Positions 27,230 to 37,382 of a stretch of 40,058 bases of DNA are shown piece by piece. Under the pieces are notes generated by a model. It had not been told where the DNA came from, ran no database searches, and saw only the letters and a program-made list of their open reading frames with translations. The stretch is from Acidimicrobiia bacterium (GTDB taxonomy: Bacteria > Actinomycetota > Acidimicrobiia > Spongiisociales > UBA5794). The first letter of the stretch is position 1; each line of letters starts with the position of its first letter. The stretch spans positions 1 through 40,058 of the forward strand of contig JASJCF010000002.1 of the NCBI GenBank assembly GCA_030066265.1, in the 5' to 3' direction. A program made the position numbers and the translations under genes.

Positions 27230-28821
27230 GGTCGCTCGAGGATCTCGTAAGCGGGCAGGGTGAGGAAGTTCGGGAAGTCATCGGCGAGGGCGACCTTCTC
27301 GAAGAGTCCCCGAGCCTCTTCGAAGCGGCCCTCGTCGTAGACCTCGTGTCCCAGTTCGGCTCGGAGACGGTCGGTCTCCTCATCGGCGATCTTGCGAATG
27401 AATGAGGGAGTGATGTCATCGCCTTCGGCGGTGCGCGCCCCCGACTTGATCCACTGCCAGATCTGCGACCGGGAGATCTCCGCCGTTGCGGCGTCCTCCA
27501 TCAGGTTGTAGATGCCGGCTGCACCCGTGCCCCGAAGCCAGGACGCCAGGTACTGGATGGCGACATCGACATTCTGCCGGACGCCACCATCGGTGATGGC
27601 GCCTCCGGCGACCTCGAAGTCGAGCAGGTCGGAGGCACCGACATGAACGTCGGGTCGCTGGCGATCGATCTGGTTCGGTTGGTCGCCGAGCACCTCGTCG
27701 AAGATCTCCGTCGCCAGGGGAACGAGGTCCGGATGTGCGACCCATGTCCCGTCGCAGCCATCGTTCGCCTCCCTGAGCTTGTCCTCTCGGACCTTCGCAA
27801 ACGCGATCTCGTTCACTGCTTCGTCGCGTCGTGATGGGATGAAGGCCGCCATGCCGCCCATTGCATGCGCCCCGCGACGGTGGCATGTCTTGACCAGCAA
27901 CTCGGTGTACGCACGCATGAAGGGCACGGTCATCGAGATGTCTCCTCGATCCGGCAGGGCGAATCCCTCCCGATTCCGGTGCTTCTTGATCACCGAGAAG
28001 ATGTAGTCCCACCTGCCGGCATTGAGCCCGGCAGAGTGCATGCGGAGCTCGCACAGGATCTCGTCCATTTCGAACGCAGCTGCGATCGTCTCGATGAGTA
28101 CCGTTGCTCGAATGGTCCCCACGTCGATGCCCATGGCGTCTTGTGCGGCCACGAACACGTCGTTCCACAGGCGGGCTTCGAGGTGGCTCTCGAGCTTCGG
28201 GAGGTAGAAGTACGGTCCCGAGCCTCGCTCCAGGAGCTCGTGTGCGTTGTGGAAGAAGTACACGCCGAAGTCGAACAACGATGCAGACACCGGTTCGCCG
28301 TCGACGAGCATGTGCCGTTCGACCAGGTGCCATCCGCGTGGTCGAACCATGAGCGTCGCCGTGTCATCGGCGAGGGCGTACTCCTTGCCGGTCTCGGCTG
28401 CCACGAAGTCGATCTGGCGACGGATGGCATCGAAGAGGTTCTTCTGTCCGTGGGCGACGTTGTCCCACGTGGGTGAGTTCGAGTCCTCGAAGTCCGCCAT
28501 GAACACGCGAGCGCCGGAGTTCAACGCATTGATCACCATCTTGCGATCCGTGGGTCCCGTGATCTCGCATCGCCGGTCTGCGAGATCCGGTGGGGGGGCG
28601 GGGACGCTCCAGTCGCCGTACCGCACGGAGGCCGTGTCCGGAAGGAAATGGAATCCCTCGCCGTCGTCGAGCGAACGCTGACGCTCCTCTCGGGTCTGCA
28701 ACAGCTCGAGGCGACGCGCATTGAACTGCCGATGCAGCTCGGTGACGAAGGCGAGGGCGTCATCGGTGAGGATGTCCTCGGTTCCTGCCGGTGGCGGCAT
28801 CGCGAGTTCGTACGGGGGCAT
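27226..28821 (-). CDS. aceB: Malate synthase (A type)
   Basis: [103 protein letters not shown] overlap with aceA. Confidence 0.96.
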   Translation of the reverse strand: MPPYELAMPPPAGTEDILTDDALAFVTELHRQFNARRLELLQTREERQRSLDDGEGFHFLPDTASVRYGDWSVPAPPPDLADRRCEITGPTDRKMVINALNSGARVFMADFEDSNSPTWDNVAHGQKNLFDAIRRQIDFVAAETGKEYALADDTATLMVRPRGWHLVERHMLVDGEPVSASLFDFGVYFFHNAHELLERGSGPYFYLPKLESHLEARLWNDVFVAAQDAMGIDVGTIRATVLIETIAAAFEMDEILCELRMHSAGLNAGRWDYIFSVIKKHRNREGFALPDRGDISMTVPFMRAYTELLVKTCHRRGAHAMGGMAAFIPSRRDEAVNEIAFAKVREDKLREANDGCDGTWVAHPDLVPLATEIFDEVLGDQPNQIDRQRPDVHVGASDLLDFEVAGGAITDGGVRQNVDVAIQYLASWLRGTGAAGIYNLMEDAATAEISRSQIWQWIKSGARTAEGDDITPSFIRKIADEETDRLRAELGHEVYDEGRFEEARGLFEKVALADDFPNFLTLPAYEILERP

Positions 28822-28844
28822 TCGGTTCCTCCTGGTTGCTGAAA

Positions 28845-28895
28845 GGAAACGGGCATGTTTCCCGAAATGCAACTTTGCGTACTGATAAGAAATGC
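28845..28895. promoter_or_regulatory. aceB-ramB divergent control region: inverted repeat, RamB-like motif and direct repeat
   Basis: GGAAAC-gggcat-GTTTCC (28845-28862); AACTTTGC 28871-28878; GAAATGC repeated at 28864 and 28889 (25-bp offset). Confidence 0.5.
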
Positions 28896-28930
28896 TACTC
28901 TTTCGTCGATCGCTAGGGAAAGCGCGCTTT

Positions 28931-30373
28931 ATGATCGATCCGCTGGTGTTCGGCCACCGGGTTCGCCACTATCGCAAGCGGGCCGGAATGACCCTCGACG
29001 ACCTCGGTGCGAGCGTCGGGCGGCCGGCGCCGTACCTCTCGCTGCTCGAGAACGGGAAGAAGGAACCAAAGCTCAGCCTCATCAACGAGCTGTCCGTTGC
29101 CTTGGGTGTGCCCGTCGCCGAGCTGCTCGAGGCCGAACCTCCGTCACACCGCGCCGACCTCGAGGTGACGATCGAACGCGCCCAGCGTGATCAGGCCTAC
29201 CGGGATCTCGGACTGCCGTATCTCAAGCCCTCGGCCCGGATTCCGGACGTGGCGCTCGAGCACATCGTTGCGCTGTACGAAGAGCTTCGGGGCCGCGACA
29301 ACGCCGCCCCGTTCACCCGCGACGAGGCTCGTGCGGCGAATGCCCAGCTGCGAGCCGAGATGACCGAGCAGGGCAACTACTTCCCCGACGTGGAACGCAT
29401 CGCGGCCGCAGCGGTGGAGGCGGCCGGGTTTGCCACGCAGGGAGCGTTGTCCAAGGGCGACTTGAACACCCTCGCCGAATACTTCGGTTTCAAGGTCATC
29501 CGCACGCCGGATGTCCCGGCATCGGTCCGCTCCGTGACCGACACGCGGAACGGGAAGATCTTCGTGCATGGGCGCGACAGCTACGACTCCAAACAAACGC
29601 GCTCGGTGATCCTGCAGACACTCGGGCACTTTGCGCTGGGCCATCCTGAGCCGAAGGACTTCAGGGACTTCCTCCGCCAGCGGGTCGAGGCGAACTACTT
29701 CGCCGGGGCCGTGCTGGTGCCCGAGGCGACCGCCGTGCCATTCCTCTCGTCGGCCAAGTCCGACCGCAATCTGTCGGTCGAGGACCTCAAGGATCGGTTC
29801 TTCGTGTCGTACGAGATGGCCGGTCACCGATTCACCAACCTCGCAACACGCCATCTCGGTCTCGAAACCCACTTCGTGCGCTCCGACGACCAGGGGATCA
29901 TCTGGAAGGCCTACGAGAACAACGGCGTGCCGTTCCCCAAGAACTCCGCAGGCGCCATCGAAGGGCAGCGGCTCTGTCGGGAGTGGGGAACCCGTCAGGC
30001 GTTCTCCTCAGACGCTCGGTACACGATCCACTACCAGTACACCGACACTCCGTCCGGGAGCTACTGGTGTGCGACCTTCGTCGAGACGGCTCGGGAACCT
30101 GCTTCGGCGATCACCGTCGGCGTGCGCTTCGAGGATGCGAAGTGGTTCCGCGGCTGGAACACCGAACGCCGTTCCGTGTCACGATGTCCCGACGGCGACT
30201 GCTGCCGTCACGTGTCCGAGCGCATGGTGGACCAGTGGTTCGGGCAGGCCCGTGCCTCGGTGAGGCCCAACTCGCACATGCTCGCGGCCATGCCCGTCGA
30301 GACCCTCCCGGGTGTCGACATGGTCGAGATCTACGAATTCCTCACGAGGCAGGAGAACGAAGCCTTCCAGTGA
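28931..30373 (+). CDS. ramB: XRE-family regulator with IrrE-like and DUF2083 domains, RamB-like (glyoxylate/acetate or short-chain acyl-CoA responsive)
   Basis: [55 protein letters not shown] (HTH); [41 protein letters not shown]-terminal CPDGDCC; divergent from aceBA. Confidence 0.82.
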   Translation: MIDPLVFGHRVRHYRKRAGMTLDDLGASVGRPAPYLSLLENGKKEPKLSLINELSVALGVPVAELLEAEPPSHRADLEVTIERAQRDQAYRDLGLPYLKPSARIPDVALEHIVALYEELRGRDNAAPFTRDEARAANAQLRAEMTEQGNYFPDVERIAAAAVEAAGFATQGALSKGDLNTLAEYFGFKVIRTPDVPASVRSVTDTRNGKIFVHGRDSYDSKQTRSVILQTLGHFALGHPEPKDFRDFLRQRVEANYFAGAVLVPEATAVPFLSSAKSDRNLSVEDLKDRFFVSYEMAGHRFTNLATRHLGLETHFVRSDDQGIIWKAYENNGVPFPKNSAGAIEGQRLCREWGTRQAFSSDARYTIHYQYTDTPSGSYWCATFVETAREPASAITVGVRFEDAKWFRGWNTERRSVSRCPDGDCCRHVSERMVDQWFGQARASVRPNSHMLAAMPVETLPGVDMVEIYEFLTRQENEAFQ

Positions 30374-30403
30374 TCGTGGCGAAGGCGCGATCCGTCGCCT
30401 CCG

Positions 30404-30420
30404 CTGGGTCGCGAACCCAG
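30404..30420 (+). terminator. Short terminator-like hairpin after the ramB-like gene
   Basis: CTGGGT CGCGA ACCCAG followed by TTCTTC. Confidence 0.4.
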
Positions 30421-30447
30421 TTCTTCGCTCTCGGTACGCTCCCCTCC

Positions 30448-31728
30448 ATGCCACTTCGAACCCGGGTCGGCATCGTCGTCTGTTCGCTGGCGGTCGCAGC
30501 GGCCGCATGCTCGACAGCTGATTCACAGAGCCCGTCGACCGCTCCGATCCTCACCACCACAACGTCCGATCCCGGGGCTCTTCCCCAATCGTCGACGACC
30601 ACGACAGCGGCGGAACCTCTGCCTTCAACCGATCCCTCGACCACCACGACCACCACGGTCGCCCCGACGACCACGACGGTCCCCCTCGCCGACCTGACCC
30701 TGACCGCCGTGTCGGTGGCCGAGGGATTCGACAACCCCGTGTTCCTGACGGCCGACCCCGATGGTGGCCAGGACCTCGTTGTCGAGCAGCCGGGCAGGAT
30801 CGTGAGAGCCCAAGACAAGACCGTGGTGCTCGACATCACCGAGGAGGTGATCTTCGGGGGCGAGCGGGGATTGTTGGGCCTTGCGTTCCATCCGGATTTC
30901 GCAGGCAACCGCCTGGCCTACGTCAACTACACCGGCGATGGCAACGCAACGACGATTGAGCAATTCGAGGTCGGTGCCGACGGCACGTTCGACGAGGCCT
31001 CGCGGCGAGTGATCCTGACGGTGCCGCAGCCGGCGCGGAATCACAATGGCGGAATGATCGCCTTCGGCCCCGACGGGTACCTGTGGATCGGCATGGGCGA
31101 CGGTGGTGGTGCCAACGACCGGTTCCGGCAAGCTCAGCGATCCGACACGCTCCTCGGCGCCATGTTGCGGATCGCCGTGGGCATCGATGGAGTCGAGACG
31201 TACGCCATCCCCCCGGACAATCCCTTTGCCGACGGTTCGGGCGGTGCTCCGGAGGTGTTCTGGACCGGTCTGCGGAACCCCTGGCGCTTCTCGTTCGACG
31301 GGGGCGATGTCTGGATCGCCGACGTGGGTCAAGATCGGATCGAGGAGGTCAACGTCGCTCCGGCCGCCGAGCCTGGTCTGAACTTCGGTTGGCCCGTGAC
31401 GGAGGGCTCGGAGTGCTTCCAGTCGTCCTCGTGCGACACGAGCTCGTTCGTTGCTCCCGCCACCGAGTACTCCCATGCTGCGGGGTGCTCGGTCACGGGA
31501 GGCTATGTCTATCGGGGATCCGCCATCCCCGAGCTCGTCGGCGAGTATCTCTTCTCCGACTTCTGTTCCGGATTCCTGGCCTCGTACTCGGCGGAGAACG
31601 GCTCCATCGACTGGACAGCCAGCGTCGGATCGCTCGGCAACGTCTCGAGCTTCGGCATCGGCGGGGACGGCGAGGTCTACGTCGTGACGGCATCGGGTTC
31701 GATCTCCCGCATCGAGCGCACGTCGTGA
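30448..31728 (+). CDS. PQQ-dependent glucose/sorbosone dehydrogenase-like (GSDH beta-propeller) lipoprotein
   Basis: MPLRTRVGIVVCSLAVAAAACSTAD lipobox; Thr-rich linker; GERGLLGLAFHPDFAGNRLAYVNYTGDGN; NHNGGMIAFGPDGYLWIGMGDGG; GLRNPWRFSFDGGDVWIADVGQ; GGYVYRGSAIPELVGEYLFSDFCSG. Confidence 0.9.
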   Translation: MPLRTRVGIVVCSLAVAAAACSTADSQSPSTAPILTTTTSDPGALPQSSTTTTAAEPLPSTDPSTTTTTTVAPTTTTVPLADLTLTAVSVAEGFDNPVFLTADPDGGQDLVVEQPGRIVRAQDKTVVLDITEEVIFGGERGLLGLAFHPDFAGNRLAYVNYTGDGNATTIEQFEVGADGTFDEASRRVILTVPQPARNHNGGMIAFGPDGYLWIGMGDGGGANDRFRQAQRSDTLLGAMLRIAVGIDGVETYAIPPDNPFADGSGGAPEVFWTGLRNPWRFSFDGGDVWIADVGQDRIEEVNVAPAAEPGLNFGWPVTEGSECFQSSSCDTSSFVAPATEYSHAAGCSVTGGYVYRGSAIPELVGEYLFSDFCSGFLASYSAENGSIDWTASVGSLGNVSSFGIGGDGEVYVVTASGSISRIERTS

Positions 31729-32591
31729 TCACCGTCGTCGGGTCCATCAACCTCGACACGGTCGCCATCGTCGATCGCTTCCCCCGGGCCGGCGAGACGC
31801 TGATGGCGAGGTCGACGTTCCAGGTTCACGGTGGCAAGGGTGGGAACCAGGCCGTGGCAGCTGCGAGGTTGGGCGCCGAGGTCAGGTTCGTCGGTTGCGT
31901 GGGCTCGGATGCCATCGGCGACCAGTTGGTCGAGGGTCTGCGGTCCGAGGGCATCGATGCCCGGGATGTCGCAATCGTTCCAGGCTCATCCGGCGTCGCC
32001 ATGATCACCATCGACGCGGGAGGGGAGAACGCCATCGTCGTGGGACCCGGGGCAAACGGCGAGGTGGTCGTGACCCCGGACAACGAATCGGCGATACGCG
32101 ATGCATCCACGCTGCTCGCTCAGCTCGAAGTGCCGCTGTCAACCGTCGAGGCGGCGATGGGCCTCACGGGTGGGACCACGATCCTCAATGCCGCGCCCGC
32201 ATCGCGCCTCCCGGACTCATTGCTTGCGAACCTCGACGTCCTGATCGTCAACGAGACCGAACTGCACCACCTCACCGGATCGACCGATCCTGCGACGGCG
32301 CGGTCGCTCGGCGTGCCCACGGTGGTCACGACCCTGGGTGAGCGCGGGGCTCAGGTGGTCACTGCCGCCGATATCGGGTACGTTCGAGCACCAGCGGTCA
32401 CCGTGCAGGACACCACGGGAGCCGGAGATGCTTTCTGCGGTGCATTCGCCGTGGCGATCGAGGAGGGGCGAGATGTGTTCGAAGCGGCTGCGAGGGGCGT
32501 GGTCGCCGGTTCGTTGGCGACCACCCGGATGGGAGCGAGGTCTGCGTTGCCCTCGTCGTCCGCAATCGATCGATTGATGCCCGGCCGATGA
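31725..32591 (+). CDS. rbsK: Ribokinase / PfkB-family sugar kinase
   Basis: GTG 31725; VVGSINLDTVAIVDRFPRAGETLMA...VHGGKGGNQAVAAARLGAEV; TVQDTTGAGDAFCGAFAVAI. Confidence 0.92.
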   Translation: MITVVGSINLDTVAIVDRFPRAGETLMARSTFQVHGGKGGNQAVAAARLGAEVRFVGCVGSDAIGDQLVEGLRSEGIDARDVAIVPGSSGVAMITIDAGGENAIVVGPGANGEVVVTPDNESAIRDASTLLAQLEVPLSTVEAAMGLTGGTTILNAAPASRLPDSLLANLDVLIVNETELHHLTGSTDPATARSLGVPTVVTTLGERGAQVVTAADIGYVRAPAVTVQDTTGAGDAFCGAFAVAIEEGRDVFEAAARGVVAGSLATTRMGARSALPSSSAIDRLMPGR

Positions 32592-33514
32592 CGCTTGCTC
32601 GCCCGATCATCATCGACACCGACCCGGGTCAAGATGACGCCATCGCCATCCTCCTCGCCCTTGCGTCGCCTGAGGTCGACGTGCTCGCCGTCACGACCGT
32701 TGCCGGCAACGTTCCACAGCCGTTGGTGACCGACAACGCCCTCGCTCTGCTCACGCTTGCCAACAGGACGGACGTGCCGGTGTACCGGGGATGCGAACGA
32801 CCGCTGCTGCGGCCGCTGTACACGGCGGAGTACGTGCATGGCCCATCTGGGGTCGACGGGGCAGAGCTCCCGGAACCGACGGTCAGACAGGAGCCCGGTC
32901 ACGGCGTCGACTTGATCATCGAAGCCTGCCTCGATGCCGACGAGCCGGTGACGCTCTGTCCCCTCGGGCCGCTCACCAACATCGGGATGGCGATTGCGAA
33001 GGAACCAAGGATCGTGGACCACATCCGCGAGATCGTGTGGATGGGGGGAGCTTTCGACGAGCCGGGAAACACCACGGAGCTCGCGGAGTTCAATGCCTAC
33101 GTCGACCCGCATGCGGTCCACGTCGTGTTCACTGCGGGCGTTCCGCTCACGATCATGCCGCTCGACGTGACCCACCGTGCGTTGATGACGCCGGACCACG
33201 TCGAACGCCTCGAGGGATACGAGGCGCCGGTTGCCCAGGCCGCCGCTGGCATGATCCGGTTCTATGAGCGCTACGACATCGACAAGTACGACATCCCCGG
33301 CGCCCCGATGCACGATCCTTGCGTCATCGCCTATCTGATCGATCCCTCGATGTTCTCGGGGGTCGATGCCCTCGTTGCCGTCGACATCACGAACGAGGCG
33401 ACGATCGGCAACACCACGGCCGACCGCCACGCCGAGCCGACGGCCACGTACATGGATGGCGTCGACGCGGACAGGTTCTTCGATCTGCTCGTGACCCGTC
33501 TCGGGCGGCTGTGA
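32588..33514 (+). CDS. Inosine/uridine-preferring nucleoside hydrolase
   Basis: PIIIDTDPGQDDAIAILLALASPEVDVLAVTTVAGNV; LCPLGPLTNIGMAI; EFNAYVDPHAVHVVF. Confidence 0.95.
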   Translation: MTLARPIIIDTDPGQDDAIAILLALASPEVDVLAVTTVAGNVPQPLVTDNALALLTLANRTDVPVYRGCERPLLRPLYTAEYVHGPSGVDGAELPEPTVRQEPGHGVDLIIEACLDADEPVTLCPLGPLTNIGMAIAKEPRIVDHIREIVWMGGAFDEPGNTTELAEFNAYVDPHAVHVVFTAGVPLTIMPLDVTHRALMTPDHVERLEGYEAPVAQAAAGMIRFYERYDIDKYDIPGAPMHDPCVIAYLIDPSMFSGVDALVAVDITNEATIGNTTADRHAEPTATYMDGVDADRFFDLLVTRLGRL

Positions 33515-34665
33515 TCGACCGAACGCTCCCGCTCGACGGCGTGAAGGTCGTGGAGCTCGCCGGAATCGGGCCGGCTCCGTTCGCCTCGGGCGTGCTGTCG
33601 GACTTGGGGGCTCTCGTGATCCGGATCGAGCGACCTTCCGGCCAAGCCGGTGCCCTCGGCGGCCTCGAGCGGCTCGGTGTCCGCGATGCTCTGATCGTGG
33701 AACTCGACCTGAAGACCTCGGAGGATCTCGTGCTTGCTCGCGAAGTGTGTGCCGAGGCCGACGTCCTGATCGAGGGGTTTCGGCCCGGTGTCGCCGAGCG
33801 GCTGGGACTCGGCCCTGGCGAGCTCCACTCCCGCAACCCGGGACTCGTGTACGTCCGCATCACCGGATGGGGTCAGGACGGTCCGTACTCGACGATGGCC
33901 GGCCACGACATCAACTACATCGGGCTGAGCGGCGTCTTGGCAGCGATCGGAGACGAGCTCCCGCTCCCTCCGCTCAATCTGATCGGGGATTATGCCGGTG
34001 GCGCGCTCTATGGCGTCATCGGTGCCCTCGCCGCGCTCCTCTCCCGGTCGATGACCGGCCAGGGGAGGGTCGTCGACGCAGCGATGATCGACGGTGCCGG
34101 GGCACTGATGGCCCCGATCGGCGCGCTGCGGACCCTGGGCATGTGGAGCGACGATCGCGCCTCCAATCTCCTCGACGGCGGCGCCCCTTTCTACCGTGCC
34201 TACGAGACGGCCGACGCCCGGTTCGTTGCCGTCGGTGCACTTGAACCGCCGTTCTACGCCCAGTTGTTGCACGGCCTGGGCCTCGATGCGGCTTCGCTGC
34301 CGGACCGCCACGACCGAGCGAACTGGCCTGCCCTCGAGGCGGAGTTCGCAGCGGCATTCGCCACCCGCACGCAGGCTGAGTGGGGTACCGTCTTCGACGG
34401 AACGGATGCGTGCGTCACACCGGTGCTCGGCCTCGGTCAGGTGGCCGAACATCCCCACCATGTCGCCCGCTCGGTGACCCACGACGACCCGGCATTGCGA
34501 CCAGGTATTCCCGCCCCGAGGACGGGGCATGGAGGCAGAAGCCGTGCGGAGGCGTCGGTATCCGATACTCTTGTCGCAGCCGGGATCCAGCCCGAGCAGG
34601 CGAATCGCCTGGAATCGAGCGGCCTGGCGTACTGGGTGGATGTGGCCCATCCCCGCCCTTCCTGA
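33511..34665 (+). CDS. CaiB/BaiF CoA-transferase family, alpha-methylacyl-CoA racemase-like
   Basis: LPLDGVKVVELAGIGPAPFASGVLSDLGALVIRIERP; LIEGFRPGVAERLGLGP; GWGQDGPYSTMAGHDINYIGLSGVLAAIG; GQGRVVDAAMIDGA. Confidence 0.93.
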   Translation: MIDRTLPLDGVKVVELAGIGPAPFASGVLSDLGALVIRIERPSGQAGALGGLERLGVRDALIVELDLKTSEDLVLAREVCAEADVLIEGFRPGVAERLGLGPGELHSRNPGLVYVRITGWGQDGPYSTMAGHDINYIGLSGVLAAIGDELPLPPLNLIGDYAGGALYGVIGALAALLSRSMTGQGRVVDAAMIDGAGALMAPIGALRTLGMWSDDRASNLLDGGAPFYRAYETADARFVAVGALEPPFYAQLLHGLGLDAASLPDRHDRANWPALEAEFAAAFATRTQAEWGTVFDGTDACVTPVLGLGQVAEHPHHVARSVTHDDPALRPGIPAPRTGHGGRSRAEASVSDTLVAAGIQPEQANRLESSGLAYWVDVAHPRPS

Positions 34666-34705
34666 GGCGCGGTGATTCAGGCCACGTCGGAGCCATGGAG
34701 GAGCG

Positions 34706-36148
34706 ATGAGAGCGGTTGTCGTGGGTGCGGGCGCAAGCGCTCGCGAGCTGATCCGGCGCCTCGGCGACTCGTGGGACGTGACGGTGATCGATCCCGATCC
34801 CGAGCGGCTCATGCTCGCAGAGAAGATCCGACCCATGGAAACCGTCGAGGGCGATGGCTCGAGCGCCCTCGTACTTCGAGACGCAGACATCGCCCACGCC
34901 GTCACCGTGGTGGCAGCGACCGGCTTCGATGACGTCAACCTGGAAGTCACGAAGCTGGCGAAGGTCGCCGGTGTCGAACATGTCGTATCGGTCGTCCGGC
35001 TGCCTGACCGGCTCGACGAGTTCCGTGCACTGGGCGCAGAGACGGTGACGCCGGCTTCGCTGGCCGGACGCGACATGGAGATCGCCATGGAGCCGCGGAA
35101 GCTCACCTCGACGACGTTTGCGGACGGCCGTGCGGAGGCGATCGAGTTCGAGATCACGCCCGATTCACCCGTCCAGGGTCGGGCGCTGAAGGACATCCAC
35201 TCGGAGACCTGGGTGGTCGCGGCCATCCTGCGGACCGGTCAGCTCGTCGTGCCGCACGGCGCAACCCGGCTGCTGACGGGGGATCGTGTCACGGTGGTCG
35301 GTGCGGCTGCCGACTTCACGCAGATCGTGCGCACATTCGCGGGGGGAGTCTCGCGCTTCCCGCTCAACTTCGGCCGAAAGGTGGTGGTTCCGCTCGTGAC
35401 CGAGTCGGACGTCGACGGCGTGGTTGCCGAGGCAGCCCAGTTCGTGAGGAACTCGAATGCCGTCTCGCTCATCGTGGTCCACCGCGACCCGAGAACGGTC
35501 AAGAGCGCAGCCGATGCCGACGTGATCGAGCAGCTCGTCGAGTGGACCGATCGCGAGGCGCTCGGGATCGAAGTCGAACATCGCGCGGTCGATGCTGATC
35601 CGTCGATTGCCGCAGTGGAGATCGCCAAGGGTGAATCGGTCGGCGTCATCGCCGTCCCGATGTCCCGTGCGTCGGCTCGGCGTCCGTTCGCGGGAATCCC
35701 CAAGGCCTTGAATCGGTCAGGAACAGCCGGCGTCCCTGTCCTCCTGACTCGCGGCGCCATGAAGTTCGAGGCGATCGTCGCACCGAGTCGTCGGACCATC
35801 TCGGGAGACTCGGCTGCGCGAGCTGCGATCGACATCGCAAAGCGGGCAGGCGTCAAGGTCGTCGGTGTCGCCGTTGCGAATCCCTCGTTCATGGGCGCCG
35901 ATGACCTCATGGAGAAGAAGCACGCAACGGCGTGGCTCAGGCAGGAAGCGTCCGTCCAGGACGTCGACGTCGAGCGGCACGTGGTTCGGGGAAACCCCGT
36001 GCGGGTGCTCTCGGATGTGAACGAGCGGGACCGGCTGCTCGTCGTGTCGATGCCTTCCCTTCCGGTGAGCCGCGTGAACCCTGGCACAGCCGTGTGGGCG
36101 GCGTCCCGAGGCGAGGGATCCGTGTTGTTCGTACCCGTGGTCGAGTGA
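34706..36148 (+). CDS. Cytosolic regulator: TrkA-N/RCK_N plus TrkA-C plus two USP-like domains
   Basis: MRAVVVGAGASARELIRRLGDSWDVTVIDPDPERL; TrkA-C IEFEITPDSPVQGRALKDIH...LLTGDRVTVVGAAADF; RKVVVPLVTESDVDGVVAEAAQF and MKFEAIVAPSRRTISGDSAARAAIDIAKRAGVKVVGVAV. Confidence 0.8.
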   Translation: MRAVVVGAGASARELIRRLGDSWDVTVIDPDPERLMLAEKIRPMETVEGDGSSALVLRDADIAHAVTVVAATGFDDVNLEVTKLAKVAGVEHVVSVVRLPDRLDEFRALGAETVTPASLAGRDMEIAMEPRKLTSTTFADGRAEAIEFEITPDSPVQGRALKDIHSETWVVAAILRTGQLVVPHGATRLLTGDRVTVVGAAADFTQIVRTFAGGVSRFPLNFGRKVVVPLVTESDVDGVVAEAAQFVRNSNAVSLIVVHRDPRTVKSAADADVIEQLVEWTDREALGIEVEHRAVDADPSIAAVEIAKGESVGVIAVPMSRASARRPFAGIPKALNRSGTAGVPVLLTRGAMKFEAIVAPSRRTISGDSAARAAIDIAKRAGVKVVGVAVANPSFMGADDLMEKKHATAWLRQEASVQDVDVERHVVRGNPVRVLSDVNERDRLLVVSMPSLPVSRVNPGTAVWAASRGEGSVLFVPVVE

Positions 36149-36149
36149 C

Positions 36150-37382
36150 GTGTTATCCGTCATCGCTGCCACGACAAACGAGATCCTGCCGAATGCCGTC
36201 ACCTTCGTGGTGATCGGCTTCGCAGCGTTTCTCCTCCCCCTCGTCGCACGCTTGGTCCGGGTGCCGGCAGTCGTGCTCGAGATTCTCTTCGGTCTACTGA
36301 TCGGGCCACAGGTGCTCGGATTGATCGGCTCAGAGACCGCAAGTGAGGGATTCGTCCTCGTGCTCGCCGAGATCGGCCTGTTCCTGCTGATGTTCCTCGC
36401 AGGCTTCGAGATCGACTTCACCTCCCTCGAGCGGGAGGGAGTTGGGCCGATCCTCTTCGCGATTGCGTTCTTCGTGATCGTGGTGCTGCTGGCCTGGCTC
36501 GGGCTCGGCTACGTCGATCTGGCGACCACGGCGGAACGCGTCTATCTCACGTTGCTGATCTCGGCGGCGTCGATCGGAATCATCGTCCCAGCGCTTCGCA
36601 GCACGAATCGCACCAACACCCGGCAAGGGCAGACGACGCTCGTCATCGGGATCATCGCCGAGTTCCTCGCCGCAACCGGCATCATCGTGTACTCGGTCTG
36701 GTACTTGAACGGCTTCGGTGTCGAGCTGCTCTATGTTCTCGTGTTCGCCGCAGTGCTCTTGAGCTCGCTGTGGGTGATGCGCACCTTGGCGTGGTGGTTC
36801 CCCGAGCAGGCCGAGCGGCTCTTCTCGGGTGAGGACCCGGACGAGCTGGGGATCCGATTCAGCCTTGCCTTGCTCTTCGTCTTCGTGGGCTTGGCGATCG
36901 CCCTCGGCATGGACCCGATCCTGGGGGCGTTCATGGCGGGGGCCTTGTTCGCATTCGTCTTCCGAGATTCCGGCCAGCTCGAAGAGCGGCTGTCCGGGTT
37001 CGCCTACGGCTTCCTGATCCCCATCTTCTTCATCTCGGTGGGAATCCGGTTCCCGCTCGATGCCCTCAGCGACACGGCCGTCCTCGTTGCGGCGTTGTCG
37101 ATCATCGTGGTCGCCATCGCAGCGAAACTGATCCCTGCTCCGCTCCTGATGGTCCGCGGTCTTTCGTTCCGCGAGAGCATCGGAGCAGGCGTGTTGCTGT
37201 CCGGGCAGTTGAGCGTGATCATCGCCCTCGCCGAGGTGGGCGTGCAGATCGGCATCGTCAGCGAAGGGGTCTCGGCTGGCGCCGTTCTGCTCGTGGGCGT
37301 GACGGCGCTGCTCGCACCTGTGGTCTACAAGGTGCTCTGTCCGCCTCTCGAGGTCGATGCCGACGTGGCGGTGTCGGCCTGA
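36150..37382 (+). CDS. CPA2-type cation:proton antiporter (KefB/NhaS-like)
   Basis: GTG start; hydrophobic, about 12 TM; VPAVVLEILFGLLIGPQVLGLI; EIGLFLLMFLAGFEIDF; MDPILGAFMAGALFAF; FIPIFFISVGIR-like segment. Confidence 0.9.
   Translation: MLSVIAATTNEILPNAVTFVVIGFAAFLLPLVARLVRVPAVVLEILFGLLIGPQVLGLIGSETASEGFVLVLAEIGLFLLMFLAGFEIDFTSLEREGVGPILFAIAFFVIVVLLAWLGLGYVDLATTAERVYLTLLISAASIGIIVPALRSTNRTNTRQGQTTLVIGIIAEFLAATGIIVYSVWYLNGFGVELLYVLVFAAVLLSSLWVMRTLAWWFPEQAERLFSGEDPDELGIRFSLALLFVFVGLAIALGMDPILGAFMAGALFAFVFRDSGQLEERLSGFAYGFLIPIFFISVGIRFPLDALSDTAVLVAALSIIVVAIAAKLIPAPLLMVRGLSFRESIGAGVLLSGQLSVIIALAEVGVQIGIVSEGVSAGAVLLVGVTALLAPVVYKVLCPPLEVDADVAVSA

Noticed and set aside
33331-35226. 631-aa minus-strand ORF
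   Set aside because: Ser/Arg-rich antisense shadow of the nucleoside hydrolase, CaiB and RCK genes; no domain-like pattern.
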